A stretch of 64,000 bases of DNA from Meloidogyne chitwoodi (lineage: Eukaryota; Nematoda; Chromadorea; Rhabditida; Meloidogynidae), in contig JACZZP010000015.1 in NCBI GenBank assembly GCA_015183035.1, positions 186,001 through 250,000 of the forward strand. The letters run 5' to 3'. The notes beneath the pieces were generated by a model. That model was given only the letters and a program-made list of their open reading frames with translations, searched no databases and was not told the DNA's origin. Numbering within the stretch: the stretch's first letter is position 1; every line of letters begins with the position of its first letter. Below are positions 13,101 through 22,000 of this stretch, in pieces. The translations under genes were made by a program, and so were the position numbers.

Positions 13101-16100
13101 CTGACGGGGAATGGGAACGAACACTAGTTTTATGAAAAAACGAAATTTGCGGGATCTCGTATCCCGCGAAATTATTTTAAGAAATGTAGGACGGGATCTA
13201 GTTGTAATAATCTTTCAATTAGAGAAAATTTTTCACGAAAGAAAAAAAATATAATACTTTTTAAGGATATAATTAAAAATAAATACGCGAAAGAAACTAA
13301 AAAAATAAAATCTTTTGATAAATTTCTTGAATTTTACTACACAAAATTTAAAAATGAATTAGAAATTGTAGAAACAAAAGAAAAATTGAGAAAAATAAAA
13401 TTAAAAAAAAATTTGGTTAAAAAATTGGAAAAAATGAAATTTATTGATTCCGAAATTTTTCTATTAAAAAGATATGTAATGTCAATAGATTTGGATAAAA
13501 TTGAAATTGATGGAGAAACAGATGAAAAAGAACTTGAAAAAATATTGAAAAGAAATGAAACAAAAAAGCAAATATTTGAAAAAGAAATGAATAAAAAATT
13601 GAAAAAAAAAGAAATTCTTGAAGAAATGACAAAACTAAAAAAGAAAATTGAAAAAACTTTTAAAGGTACATAGGTATTTGTTTACTTTAGGCGTCAGCTA
13701 AAAAAATATGGAACTTGTTAAGATGGGGCGGTGTGGACAAGTATTCGCAGGATATTTATTCGCATATATATTTTTCACTATTTACAATTTGTGAAATCAA
13801 ATTAAATAAAGAATCGTCTCCTCCAAATTGTCGCTTCCAAATAAATTCATACAAATAACTTTCAAATGTTGTTTCAGCATTCCCAAATTCAGTCTTATGT
13901 CGACGTTTCAATTTTTGCCACATGGACTCGATGTTCTGAGTATGAATGTTTCTGTCTTCTTTTCACATGTTCTTTTTTATGAAGCATACATAGACTTGTA
14001 ATCTATTGTTAAATTCATCTTCGATTAAATTAGGCTTGACATGTAATTTAGTTAATGTAAAATTTTTAAGTGATTGTAGCATCTAGAAAATGAAAAAAAG
14101 TAAATATAAAATGATAAAAAATATATGAGAATAAAATATTATACTCTTATATATATTCGAATAAATATCTTGCGAATACTTGTCCACACCGCCCCATCTT
14201 AACAAGTACCGAAAATATTGCCAAAGTGGAAAAATTGAACATTTTCCCACTTATTTAATGATAAATTAGTTTATTTGTTTAGCTGACATAAAGTAAAAAT
14301 TGGTACTTATTAACAGTGCTCGGAAAGTTCCAGTTCCGGAACTGGAACTGCGGAACTGGTTGATTCCTGGAACAGGTTTGGAATTGGAACTGCGGAACTA
14401 CCAAATTATTGGAACTGGAACTGGTTCCGGAACCGGTTCCTCACCCCACAATAGTTCCGAATATTTCCGGAACTGGATCTGCAAAAATTAACCAGTTCCG
14501 GAACTGGAACCGGTTCCAGTGGAAATTTTGGAACTTTCCGATCACTGCTTATTAATCGTATGTATCCAGTTTTACGGACATTTCCTATGATTTTTTGCGG
14601 ATTATTTTATAGTACATCTGAACAAAATGCCATCTGTCCAATAAATAAATTAAGTACATATAAGTGTTGTAATAATAAAATAATCCACAAAAAACTCTAT
14701 AGGCGCAATGTCTGCAAAACTGGATACATATAATTAATAAATACTATAATAAAAAATTACCCCTTTTTATAGAGAAAATAAAGGAGGAAGAGTTAAAAAT
14801 TATTTTGATAAAAGAAAAAATATTAAAAAATAGATTAGAAACAAATGAATTTTCAAAAGAATTGAAAGAAATTAATAAATTTATAAATTTTGATAAAGAT
14901 AGATATGGTTTAAAAACATTCTTTTATTATGCTTTATCTGAAAAATATAAAGGATGTTATGGAGAGACTGAAAATGAATTTAACTTTGAGCAGGAATTGG
15001 AGAACTTAGAGTATAATAAAACAGGTTTTTTATACAATGTTACTCCACTACTGACATTTTGTCATATTTTCCCTTAATGACATTTTGTCACATTTTTCCC
15101 TTAATGACATTTTGTCCATCAATCCTAATAGCTTAAATAAATATTATATTTATTGAATAAAATTTAAAACTTACTAATTTTTATTTTTAATAAATCCAGC
15201 AAAAAATCAATTACAAAATCTTCTCAAAATGGAAACATTAAATGAAAAATTTGGAAAAATTATATGCGACAAATTTTATTCTTTTAATAATAAATTTGAA
15301 AGAAAATATTCACAAGTTAAAATTGAAAAAAGAAATGATTATGAGACTGTTTGGGATTGGTATATTATTATGAAAAATCGAATTGATGAATTAGAAAAAG
15401 AATGTTTAGAATATAAAGAAGAAAAGGTAGGGGTATTTAATGAGAATTTATCAGAGTAAATATTTTAAAAATTTTATAAAAATATAACAGGAGAATCTAA
15501 ATATAAAATTACAATTTAATTAAGGGAAATTTACTTTAATTTTTACAAAAAAAATAATTTTAATGAGAATTGAAAAAATTCAAAATTTTTAGTCAAATTA
15601 AAATTTATCTATTTTATAAATTAAAAATAATTTATGTATGGAATAAAAAAACTTTTATTTTTATAATTTTATTAATATTTAAGGCGAAAACTGTGATTAG
15701 TTGGGTTGACAAAAATACAGGTAAATTTAAAAAAATATTTTTGTGCGTTTATAAATGAAAGAAAGTATAAATTTTATTTTTTTAATTTTAAGTTGAGAAA
15801 GAACAACCTTTGGTGAAAATTCCATTATCTAAACAATTAGATATAGAACAAAAATCTAAAAGTTCTGGAAATTCGGATAATGAAGAAAATCAACAACATT
15901 TGATTAAAAGCAAAAGTCAATTAGAAAAACTAAAAAATGTTGGTGGTGAAAAGCGTTTAGTCTATGCAAATTCTTTTTCGTACATATCTAAAAATAATGG
16001 TATTTATATATGTAAAATTAGGTTTCGCCCCTAGGATGAGGAGGGATTTAACGGGGAAAGGGGACAAGAAATATTTCCATGGAAGCTCCGATAGGGGATG

Positions 16101-16498
16101 GTTGTCAATTGACGGGGACAACTCATTGGGGGACCTTTGAGTCGTTTCTTAAGTCCAAAGCCCTCATGGGACGTGAACGAACACTATTTAAAATATCGTT
16201 AAATATTTTAGATGCGGAAGCAATGGAAGAAGTATTTTCTGATAAAAAACAAAACGAAAAGACTAAAATTAAGGATATTTTAAAAAATAATTTTAACGAA
16301 GAAAAAGATAAAAAACCCAAAACAAATAAGCTTAAAAAATCATTTACATTTCCAAATTTCACTCAAAATATGCAAATAAAAAAAGGTTTATTTATAATAA
16401 AATGATGTATAAATAGGCTAGTCTAAGTTGTTTTCACTACAAGTTTAAATTTTTATTTATTTTTAGGAAGCAAAAGAGTGACACCAATTAAAGTTTAA
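4172..16498 (+). CDS. Gene 2: secreted annexin-like protein with giant coiled-coil tail (1429 aa)
   Basis: Fifteen exons: 4172-4280, 5961-6223, 6589-6697, 6948-7210, 7289-7607, 8591-8947, 9414-10037, 11028-11944, 13266-13665, 14773-15024, 15200-15426, 15684-15720, 15793-15999, 16212-16385, 16467-16498. They sum to 4290 nt with every phase matching, which strongly supports the model. Residues 1-22 form a signal peptide (MCSLKFLLLLCLFSYG). Residues about 37-400 carry family motifs: CSRWYP, LFLPLPQRRRAEV, EALAERLF, then DFDILFDIILARPKSQL, which follows the helix A-B pattern of annexin repeats; no type II calcium loop is evident. Residues about 400-1120 are almost uninterrupted Lys/Glu/Leu/Ile coiled coil. 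A conserved 160-residue block follows, then small exons and a basic C-terminus. Introns are loaded with transposons. Probably a secreted parasitism protein; partner unknown. Confidence 0.8.
4371..4990. mobile_element. Mutator-like MITE, copy 1
   Basis: Foldback element with arms of well over 100 bp starting GGTAAATGTGTAGTTGG and ending in its reverse complement. A perfect 9-bp target duplication TTTTATGAT flanks it (4362-4370 and 4991-4999), typical of Mutator-type elements. It lies in intron 1 of gene 2. Related copies: 16793, 25215, 30701 and 48928. No coding capacity was seen. Confidence 0.85.
5095..5457 (-). mobile_element. Merlin-like DNA transposon fragment with transposase C-terminus
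   Basis: Inverted termini GGTACTTTTGAAGATGAGGG... and ...CTTCAAAAGTGCC enclose, on the minus strand (about 5380-5200), a frame reading WQKLKRRHKAEFG followed by ESYIHEFVWRQRF and LISQIVNHD, the C-terminal part of an IS1595/Merlin transposase. The flanks TACATTTT and TACAATTT look like an imperfect 8-9 bp duplication. It sits in intron 1 of gene 2 and is far too short to be active. Confidence 0.75.
5811..5881 (+). mobile_element. tRNA-derived SINE head, copy 1
   Basis: GGATGGT and ACCATCC form a 7-bp acceptor stem. CACA/TGTG form a D stem, and GATGG/CCATC a T stem. A box TGGCACAGTCGG (5817-5828) and B box GGTTCGATTCC (5859-5869) are near perfect. The anticodon stem does not pair and there is an extra base after the T stem, so it is not a normal tRNA. 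Sequence before it (TATATGAGTGAAT) and after it (TTTTCCGCAACATA) is shared with 20330-20475, which marks a retroposed unit. Confidence 0.65.
6262..6470. repeat. Dispersed LTR-like repeat, copy in intron 2 of gene 2
   Basis: Shares blocks such as GACGAGCAA, TAGACCGTTAAA and CACCACTACTCATATA with 27412-27660 (intron 2 of gene 4), 38816-39065 (intron of gene 5) and, more weakly, 10742-10945. No coding capacity. A solo LTR is possible but the termini are not clear. Confidence 0.5.
6826..6882 (-). repeat. G-tract intronic element (fragment), intron 3 of gene 2
   Basis: Contains the reverse complement of the family core ATAGGGGGGAGTAAGCTC plus the GGTGATTACCGAGGCTGCT-type tail. The same intron of gene 4 (28000-28060) holds a matching fragment, so it predates their duplication. 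Confidence 0.6.
7690..8335. repeat. Inverted pair of G-tract intronic elements, intron 5 of gene 2
   Basis: Two copies of the AACCATAGGGGGGAGTAAGC family lie head to head. The arms run from about 7720 and back to about 8330 and share the GGGTCCGAGATAGAAACATG and GAGCTGAGCACGATT blocks. The region between (7920-8160) shows no gene. Confidence 0.65.
9029..9285. mobile_element. hAT-like MITE, intron of gene 2
   Basis: Foldback with termini CAATG...CATTG and long arms reading GTATTTCGGGTTAAATAAG. A perfect 8-bp target duplication ATATGAAT lies at 9021-9028 and 9286-9293. The inner AGTCTCTTCAGAGCGC and GACGCAGAAAAACTGACC blocks recur at 10111, 23700 and 33045. Confidence 0.8.
10111..10402. mobile_element. 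Foldback MITE of the AGTCTCTTCA/GACGCAG family
   Basis: Arms begin GTAAATCCTCTAATACAAGC and end in the reverse complement, with CAGTGCTCG just inside. Inner blocks are shared with 9029-9285 and 33045-33316. Located in the gene 2 intron 10038-11027; no target duplication was identified. Confidence 0.65.
10472..11012. mobile_element. Foldback element split by an inserted repeat
   Basis: Outer arms CCTTATTTACCCTTGAACAAT pair between about 10510-10535 and 10946-10975. An inner pair (CAATCGCCTTTTTTAATCTC) spans 10545-10740. Between them, 10742-10945 is a separate LTR-like sequence (TTGTTGTATCCTCAAGTAGG), so a foldback appears to have been hit by a second insertion. Confidence 0.55.
12085..13130. 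mobile_element. GC-rich GGGACGAGAAAT element, interrupted copy
   Basis: The left part (TTAACGGGGGACGGGGACGA) and right part (TTGCCGAAG..., GACGGGGAATGGGAACGAAC) together match the uninterrupted copies at 59250-59425 and 16020-16195; related degenerate copies lie at 34900-35030 and 49545-49715. The middle is a hAT-like insertion (12135-13016). Confidence 0.6.
12135..13016. mobile_element. hAT-like foldback with GGGACGCATATAC minisatellite arms
   Basis: Termini GGCTCTACCTTAGGACATG and its reverse complement, with a perfect 8-bp duplication GAGAAATT at 12127-12134 and 13017-13024. The arms consist of short tandem units (ATGCGTCCCATCAAAGTAT). The centre holds two oppositely oriented G-tract elements. 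It is nested inside the GC-rich element 12085-13130, within a gene 2 intron. Confidence 0.8.
13710..14210 (-). mobile_element. Merlin-like transposon fragment with transposase C-terminus
   Basis: Inverted ends GG(A/T)ACTTGTTAAGATGGGGC. The flanks AAAAATAT and GAAAATAT look like an 8-bp duplication with one change. On the minus strand (about 13970-13770) a frame reads HTQNIESMWQKLKRRHKTEFG, then ESYLYEFIWKRQFGG and NLISQIV; the (T)QNIES-W-LKRR block is the signature of ISXO2/Merlin DDE transposases. The upstream catalytic part is missing. Lies in a gene 2 intron. Confidence 0.8.
14314..14547. mobile_element. hAT-like MITE with palindromic GTTCCGGAAC minisatellite
   Basis: Termini CAGTGCTCGGAAAGTTCC and GGAACTTTCCGATCACTG with an 8-bp duplication CTTATTAA (14306-14313 and 14548-14555). 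The interior is a degenerate tandem array of GGAACTGGAAC/GTTCCAGTTCC units. A second copy is 25589-25971. In a gene 2 intron. Confidence 0.85.
16020..16195. mobile_element. GC-rich GGGACGAGAAAT-family element
   Basis: Fills the gene 2 intron 16000-16211. Contains TTAACGGGGAAAGGGGACAA, CAATTGACGGGGACAACTC and GGGACGTGAACGAACACT, in the same order as at 59250-59425. Locally much richer in G than its surroundings; class unknown. Confidence 0.55.
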
Positions 16499-16792
16499 GA
16501 ACATTGTTTTGAATGTGTAAATATGTAAATAATTTTATTTTAATTTTAAAATTGACTAAAAAATGATAGATTAATTGTATCAATTATTTTATTTTAAACA
16601 ATTATTTAAACTGTTTATTATTTAAAAATTTAGTTGCTGATAAAAACTTTTTTAAATTATTTTTTCTTTTGGTTTTTCAAACAATCTGAGATATATTTAA
16701 CCAACAAACAATTAAAAAAAAATTTTTATTTGTGTAAATAATGTAATAATTATCATTAGCAAAAGGTTAAATAGTAAAATATTGGTCACGTT

Positions 16793-17811
16793 GGTAAATG
16801 TGTAGTTGGATATTTACTTAGTACGCAAAAAAGCGTTTGCAGTTTGCAAGCGAAATTTGCATTATTGGCGTTAGGAATGTCGCTCGCTTATTTGTCCTTT
16901 TCAATTATAGTATGCCTTTTGGCACATAGAGGGAAAAGGAAAATTATCATCAATAATAACCATTGAGCCACTTTATATTCATCTCGCTACCACATTTGAG
17001 GCAGATCATTTTAGTCTTCTATAGTCGGAAACCTTGTAGATATTCAAGGGATTTTTTTCTTGATTCAATATCGAGTTTGATCGTAGAAAAATGGTCCAAA
17101 TTTATAATCTTTGATCATTTATAAAATAAATATATTTTACTTTATTATTATTAGGGACCGGATTTATAAGGACTATAAATCAAAAAATATGGACATATAA
17201 TATGGACTAGAAATCGAAAATAGTGACTGAAAGATGGATTAAATTTCTAGATATGGACCAAATATGGACATATAAATGCAAAATTTAACATTTAAAATTT
17301 TTATTTCATATTCAAAATACTTCAAAAATCATTATTTTGTTCACAAATTAGTGATTAAGTACATTTCTAAGTTTTCTGGTAGTTTTGAACCGACCCATTT
17401 GTCAATGTTAATTTTTGGCATTCTGTCCATTCGTTTCTACCTTTCGTCTCTTGTTCTGAACGGGCCTGCAAATAGTAATATTTATGGGCTGAAATATGGA
17501 TTAAAAGCCAAAATATGGACAAACATGGAAAATATGGACAGAACGCCAAAATATAGAAAATATTGATTGAAAACTTGAATACTATTAACTAACATATTAA
17601 AAAACATGTTTTTTGGACGTTTTAGAGCCTACCGAGTCCAGGAAAAAATATGGAACTCCATATAAATCCGGTCCCTAATTATTATTTTTATTTTCTCCTT
17701 TTCTCTCAATGTGCCAAAAGGAAGCGTCACCCTAAGATCAAAAATGCAAAGAGCGCTTCCAAATTACAAATGTCTTTTGCTTAAAGGTAGAACATCAACT
17801 TGACATTTACC
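16793..17811. mobile_element. Mutator-like MITE, copy 2, with a nested insertion
   Basis: Left end GGTAAATGTGTAGTTGG and right end ACTTGACATTTACC are diverged from the other copies, and no clear 9-bp duplication remains. It lies between genes 2 and 3 and is interrupted by the 17158-17683 element. Confidence 0.6.
17158..17683. mobile_element. Foldback element with GGGACCGGATTTATA ends, nested
   Basis: Termini GGGACCGGATTTATA and TATAAATCCGGTCCC sit between TA dinucleotides, possibly a TA target site. The interior repeats AATATGGAC. It interrupts the Mutator-like MITE at 16793-17811. Confidence 0.6.
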
Positions 17812-17885
17812 CTGTCCAATAAATTTGAAAGTTAAAAAATATTTTTTTCAAAAAAGACTCCTAAGATTTTATTTAGAAAAACATT

Positions 17886-18580
17886 GGCTCTACTTCACTT
17901 TATGAGTCCCATCGAACATTAAGAGTCCAATCGAACATTAGGAGTCCAATGAAAGTTTATGAGTCCAATAAAAATTTATGAGTCCAATCTAAACTTTTTG
18001 AGTCCTATCAAAATTTATGAGTCCAATGAAATTATTTAACTATGATTTTTTGTCAGGTACCTTATTTTTTGAAAAATTTATTTTCGGCGATATCAAATAC
18101 AAACTATTCTATTCGTCTCGTCGAACTAAGTAGAATTATACTAGATTCGACTCGCAAAAATAACTATGAGCCAGGATATAGGTCATTGAAAATTGAAAAA
18201 TAATATGGGGAGTAAGTCCATTTTAGGTGATTATCGAGGCTGCTCAAAAAGTTTTATTAACTAAGCTTAATTAGTATAACTTTGTTCTAATTTGTCCAAC
18301 TTAGACTATTTTGGTCTCATTCTACTAAGCCCGAAGATCTCTTTCGAATGGCATATAATTTGTTAATATTTAAAAGTGTTGGAATTATAAAATGGCCTCC
18401 CCACTTCTCCCTGATTGACGAAAAATCATAAATTTTTATTGGACTCATAAACTTTTGTTTGGACTCATAAATTTTGATAGGACTCATAAAGTTTAGATTG
18501 GACTCATAAACTTTCATTGGACTCCTAATGTTCGATTGGACTCTTAATGTTCGATGGGACTCATAAAGTGAAGTAGAGCC
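17886..18580. mobile_element. hAT-like foldback with ATGAGTCCAAT minisatellite arms
   Basis: Ends GGCTCTACTTCACTTTATG and its reverse complement, with a perfect 8-bp duplication AAAACATT (17878-17885 and 18581-18588). Same family as 12135-13016. A G-tract element lies at 18060-18245 inside it. Fills most of the gap before gene 3. Confidence 0.8.
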
Positions 18581-18685
18581 AAAACATTTACTCAACAAAC
18601 ATGTGATTCATCAAATGATGCCTTAATAATTAAATTGTATGAGGTCTCCCTCTTGTGATTTTTGTCACGTGATAGCACCATAAAT

Positions 18686-18692
18686 TGCCCTT
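18686..18692 (+). promoter_or_regulatory. TGCCCTT motif upstream of gene 3
   Basis: Perfect TGCMCTT match about 330 bases before the gene 3 ATG, at the same place in the homologous promoter of gene 2. Confidence 0.4.
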
Positions 18693-19021
18693 TAAATTCA
18701 ATTTAATTGAAAATAGAAAAAGAAAAAAATTAATTAATTATTTACCTTTTCCCTCACTATTTTATGACCTTTTGAAAAGAGAAGAATAGGGTAATAAATC
18801 AATACTACTCGAGTGAGATTCGACTTGATTTTCCCTCTTTTCTCCTTTCTTCTCTACTCTCCCTCAATCATTTGAGAGAGGAGAAAGGTAAAAAAATTTT
18901 TTTATTTATATCATTTTAAATCTCCCATAAACAGTTAGTTTTAAAATATTTTACTTCATAACCTCCAACCAAATGTCTAATTTCTAAAAAAATTTCTATT
19001 CGAACACTTAAGTTAACCCAA

Positions 19022-22000
19022 ATGTGTTCGCTTAAGTTTTTCCTTTTGTTGTGTTTATTCTTCTATTCATATGGATTCAATAATGCTGAGATCAGAGTGA
19101 ATAGTGTTAAAGAAAGTAGCCAAAGTGCACAATTTGTTAAAAAAATTTCTGGTAATTTTAAAATTATTTAAAAATTTTTGATATTCTATTTATGGTTACC
19201 CTTTATTAAAAAAACAAAATTAATTAGGTATATTAATAATTTTTATTTAAAGATATTCGCAACAAATTGGCTTCATTTTCGGCTACAAAAGAAGATAACT
19301 TTTTCTATCCAAAAATACTGCAAGAAATTCAACTTATTGAGTGTCCTGATTTACTTGAAGATTTACCTGAATCTAAGAAAATAGATAAAAATACAAAAAT
19401 TCGTTGGCCATTGATTAATCAGTTGTTTTTGTCACTTCCCCATTGGCTTAGAAAAGATACGGTATTTATGTACTGTGAAATGAAACAAATAAAAGTAAGT
19501 AAGTTAGATAAAATTAGGCGAAGGGTCATCTGTTTTTATTTGTTTTGAAAATTTATAAGATGCGAAATTATTAAAAAATTTTTTTAAATAATTTTTATAG
19601 GAAAATGATTGCATTGAAATAAACTTTAAAGAATATAATCAACAGCCAGGGCAAAAGGAAAAATCTACATTGTTGGAATTATTATTTTTAGACAAAAGCG
19701 AAGCTTTAACCGAACGTCTTTGCTACACATTAAATTCAAGTAGGGCTTTTATAATTTTATTAATGTAAAAAGTTTTGATAGTTGGCATTTCCTAAAATTT
19801 AGGGTATCCAGAACCGAGATCGAATCGAAAATTCTCTGATATCCGGTACTTTTTCGCTTCTAAAAATACTGAAACGCCAATGCCTTACTCTTTTTAAATA
19901 ACTCTAATATCTGGATTTTGGTTTCTTGAGTTTTGTTTTTCGAGTTTGAATAAAATGTTATAAAAGAAGAAAAATTAAATAAATACACTTTTCAGGAATA
20001 AACACAGATTTTGACATATTATACGACATCATTTTGGCAAGACCAAAATTCGAATTGAATAAAATTATACAAATTTATTACAAATTTTTCGAAAAAATAT
20101 TAATAGAAAATAAAGAATTGCAAGAATTTATAGCCCAATATTATCAAGAATCGAAAATTTCAAAATTACAAATGCATTTGGAATATAAAAAAGATTTTGA
20201 AAAAAATGAAGAAAATATAAAGATATGGAATATTCTTATTAAAAGAGTAGAATACGTCTATAAAAATAAATTATTTAAAGAATATAAACAGGTAAAAAAT
20301 TTTTAAACCTTTCTCTATTGATGATTTTCTAAGAAATTATATGAGTGAATAAAAAAGAAACTTGAATAAGTTGAAGAGTGGCGCAGCGGTTGTGCTCTTG
20401 TTTTTCGCCCTTTCCATAAAGGTTCGATTCCAACAACCATCCAAACACTTTTCCGCAACATAAACACACAATGAAATTCTCCTTTAACATTACCGTTCAC
20501 TCCTATAAATACTAAAATCATATAAAAAGCGCACCAACGCAAAAAAAAATTATTTATTTTGAACAGATTACTGAACAAATCCTTTCTTTATGTGATAACA
20601 ATGAAGAAAACACAGAAAATTTAATTGAAAGTTTTGAAACACATCTGATTAAATATGAATTTATGTCAAAAAATGTTGTTGAATTTAGTGAGCAATTTTT
20701 AAAGACAAAATGTAGCAAAGATATTTTCTCTAACAAAAAGCAAAAAAAATCAGAATTTAAAATTACAATTCCGGATTACATGAAAAGAATGTTGAAAATA
20801 ACCGGATTTGCAGGAAAAGGGAAATACTTGGAAATTATTGATAATCGAATTGTTGATTATATAAAAAATGAAAAACACTCAGGTTAAAAGTTAAAAAGGA
20901 TTAATATTAAATTTTATTATGTTAGAATATTCTTATTAAAATGATCCAAAATTTTTTTATTTTTTTAAATTAGAATTATTGTCTCTTGTGGTAATTCATC
21001 ATGGAAGTGACTTGATAACTTTAATTAAAAGTTTGAAAGATGAAGTTGGGGAAAACAAAATTAAAAATTATAAATTAAAATTGGCAGATTTAAATTTCAA
21101 ATTTGAAGACTTGAGAACTGACTTAAATAAAGAAAAAATGAAAGAAATTGATAAAAAATTGCAAATAAAATTTGAAATAAACCAACTTGAAACAGAAAAA
21201 TTTAAATTTGATAATTTAAACAAAAATGAAAATATTGAAGAATTGATACAAATAAAATATGATTATTTGAAAATTAAGCAGGAAATGCAGGAAAACAAAA
21301 ATAATAAATTAAAAATTAATAATGAATTTAGTGAACTAAAATTAGATATATTAAATAGTACAAAAAAAGGAAATAAATTAATATCAGAATTAAATAATGA
21401 TGAACTTTTAAAAGAATTAATAAAAATATACACGGGAAATAATGAAAAAGATGAGGTTGAATTTAAAATAATTAAAAGAAAACTTGAAGATTTTGAAAAA
21501 AATATGAAAACAAATGATTTAGAATTGCAAAGAAATTTGAATAAAATAAAATTGGAAGAATCAAAATTAAAAATTGAAATTGAAAAATTAGAAAAATTAG
21601 CTGGAAACGAAGCAAAAAGAAAAATAAAATTAGAGTCGTTAAAAAAGGTAAACATTAAAGAAAGTTTTGATAGAATAGAAGCAGAGAAAAAGAAAATTGA
21701 AAGAGAGTCAGAGAAAGAAAAAAAGATTAAAGAAGAAACAAAGGAAAAAGTGAAACAATTAAATTTAAATAAAGAAGAATTATTGAACGAAAAAATAAAA
21801 AGTGAATTAAAAATTGAGATAATAAAAGAATTTATTACTTTAAATGATGGATTAATCAATGAAATTAACATAAATTTAATTGAACAAAAGAACCAAAAAA
21901 TAGAAATCATGAAACAGATACAACAAAAAATAAAAGAATACACAAAGTTGACTAGCAAAGAAAATGAACTTAAAAATACGATCTATGAAAATTTAAATGA

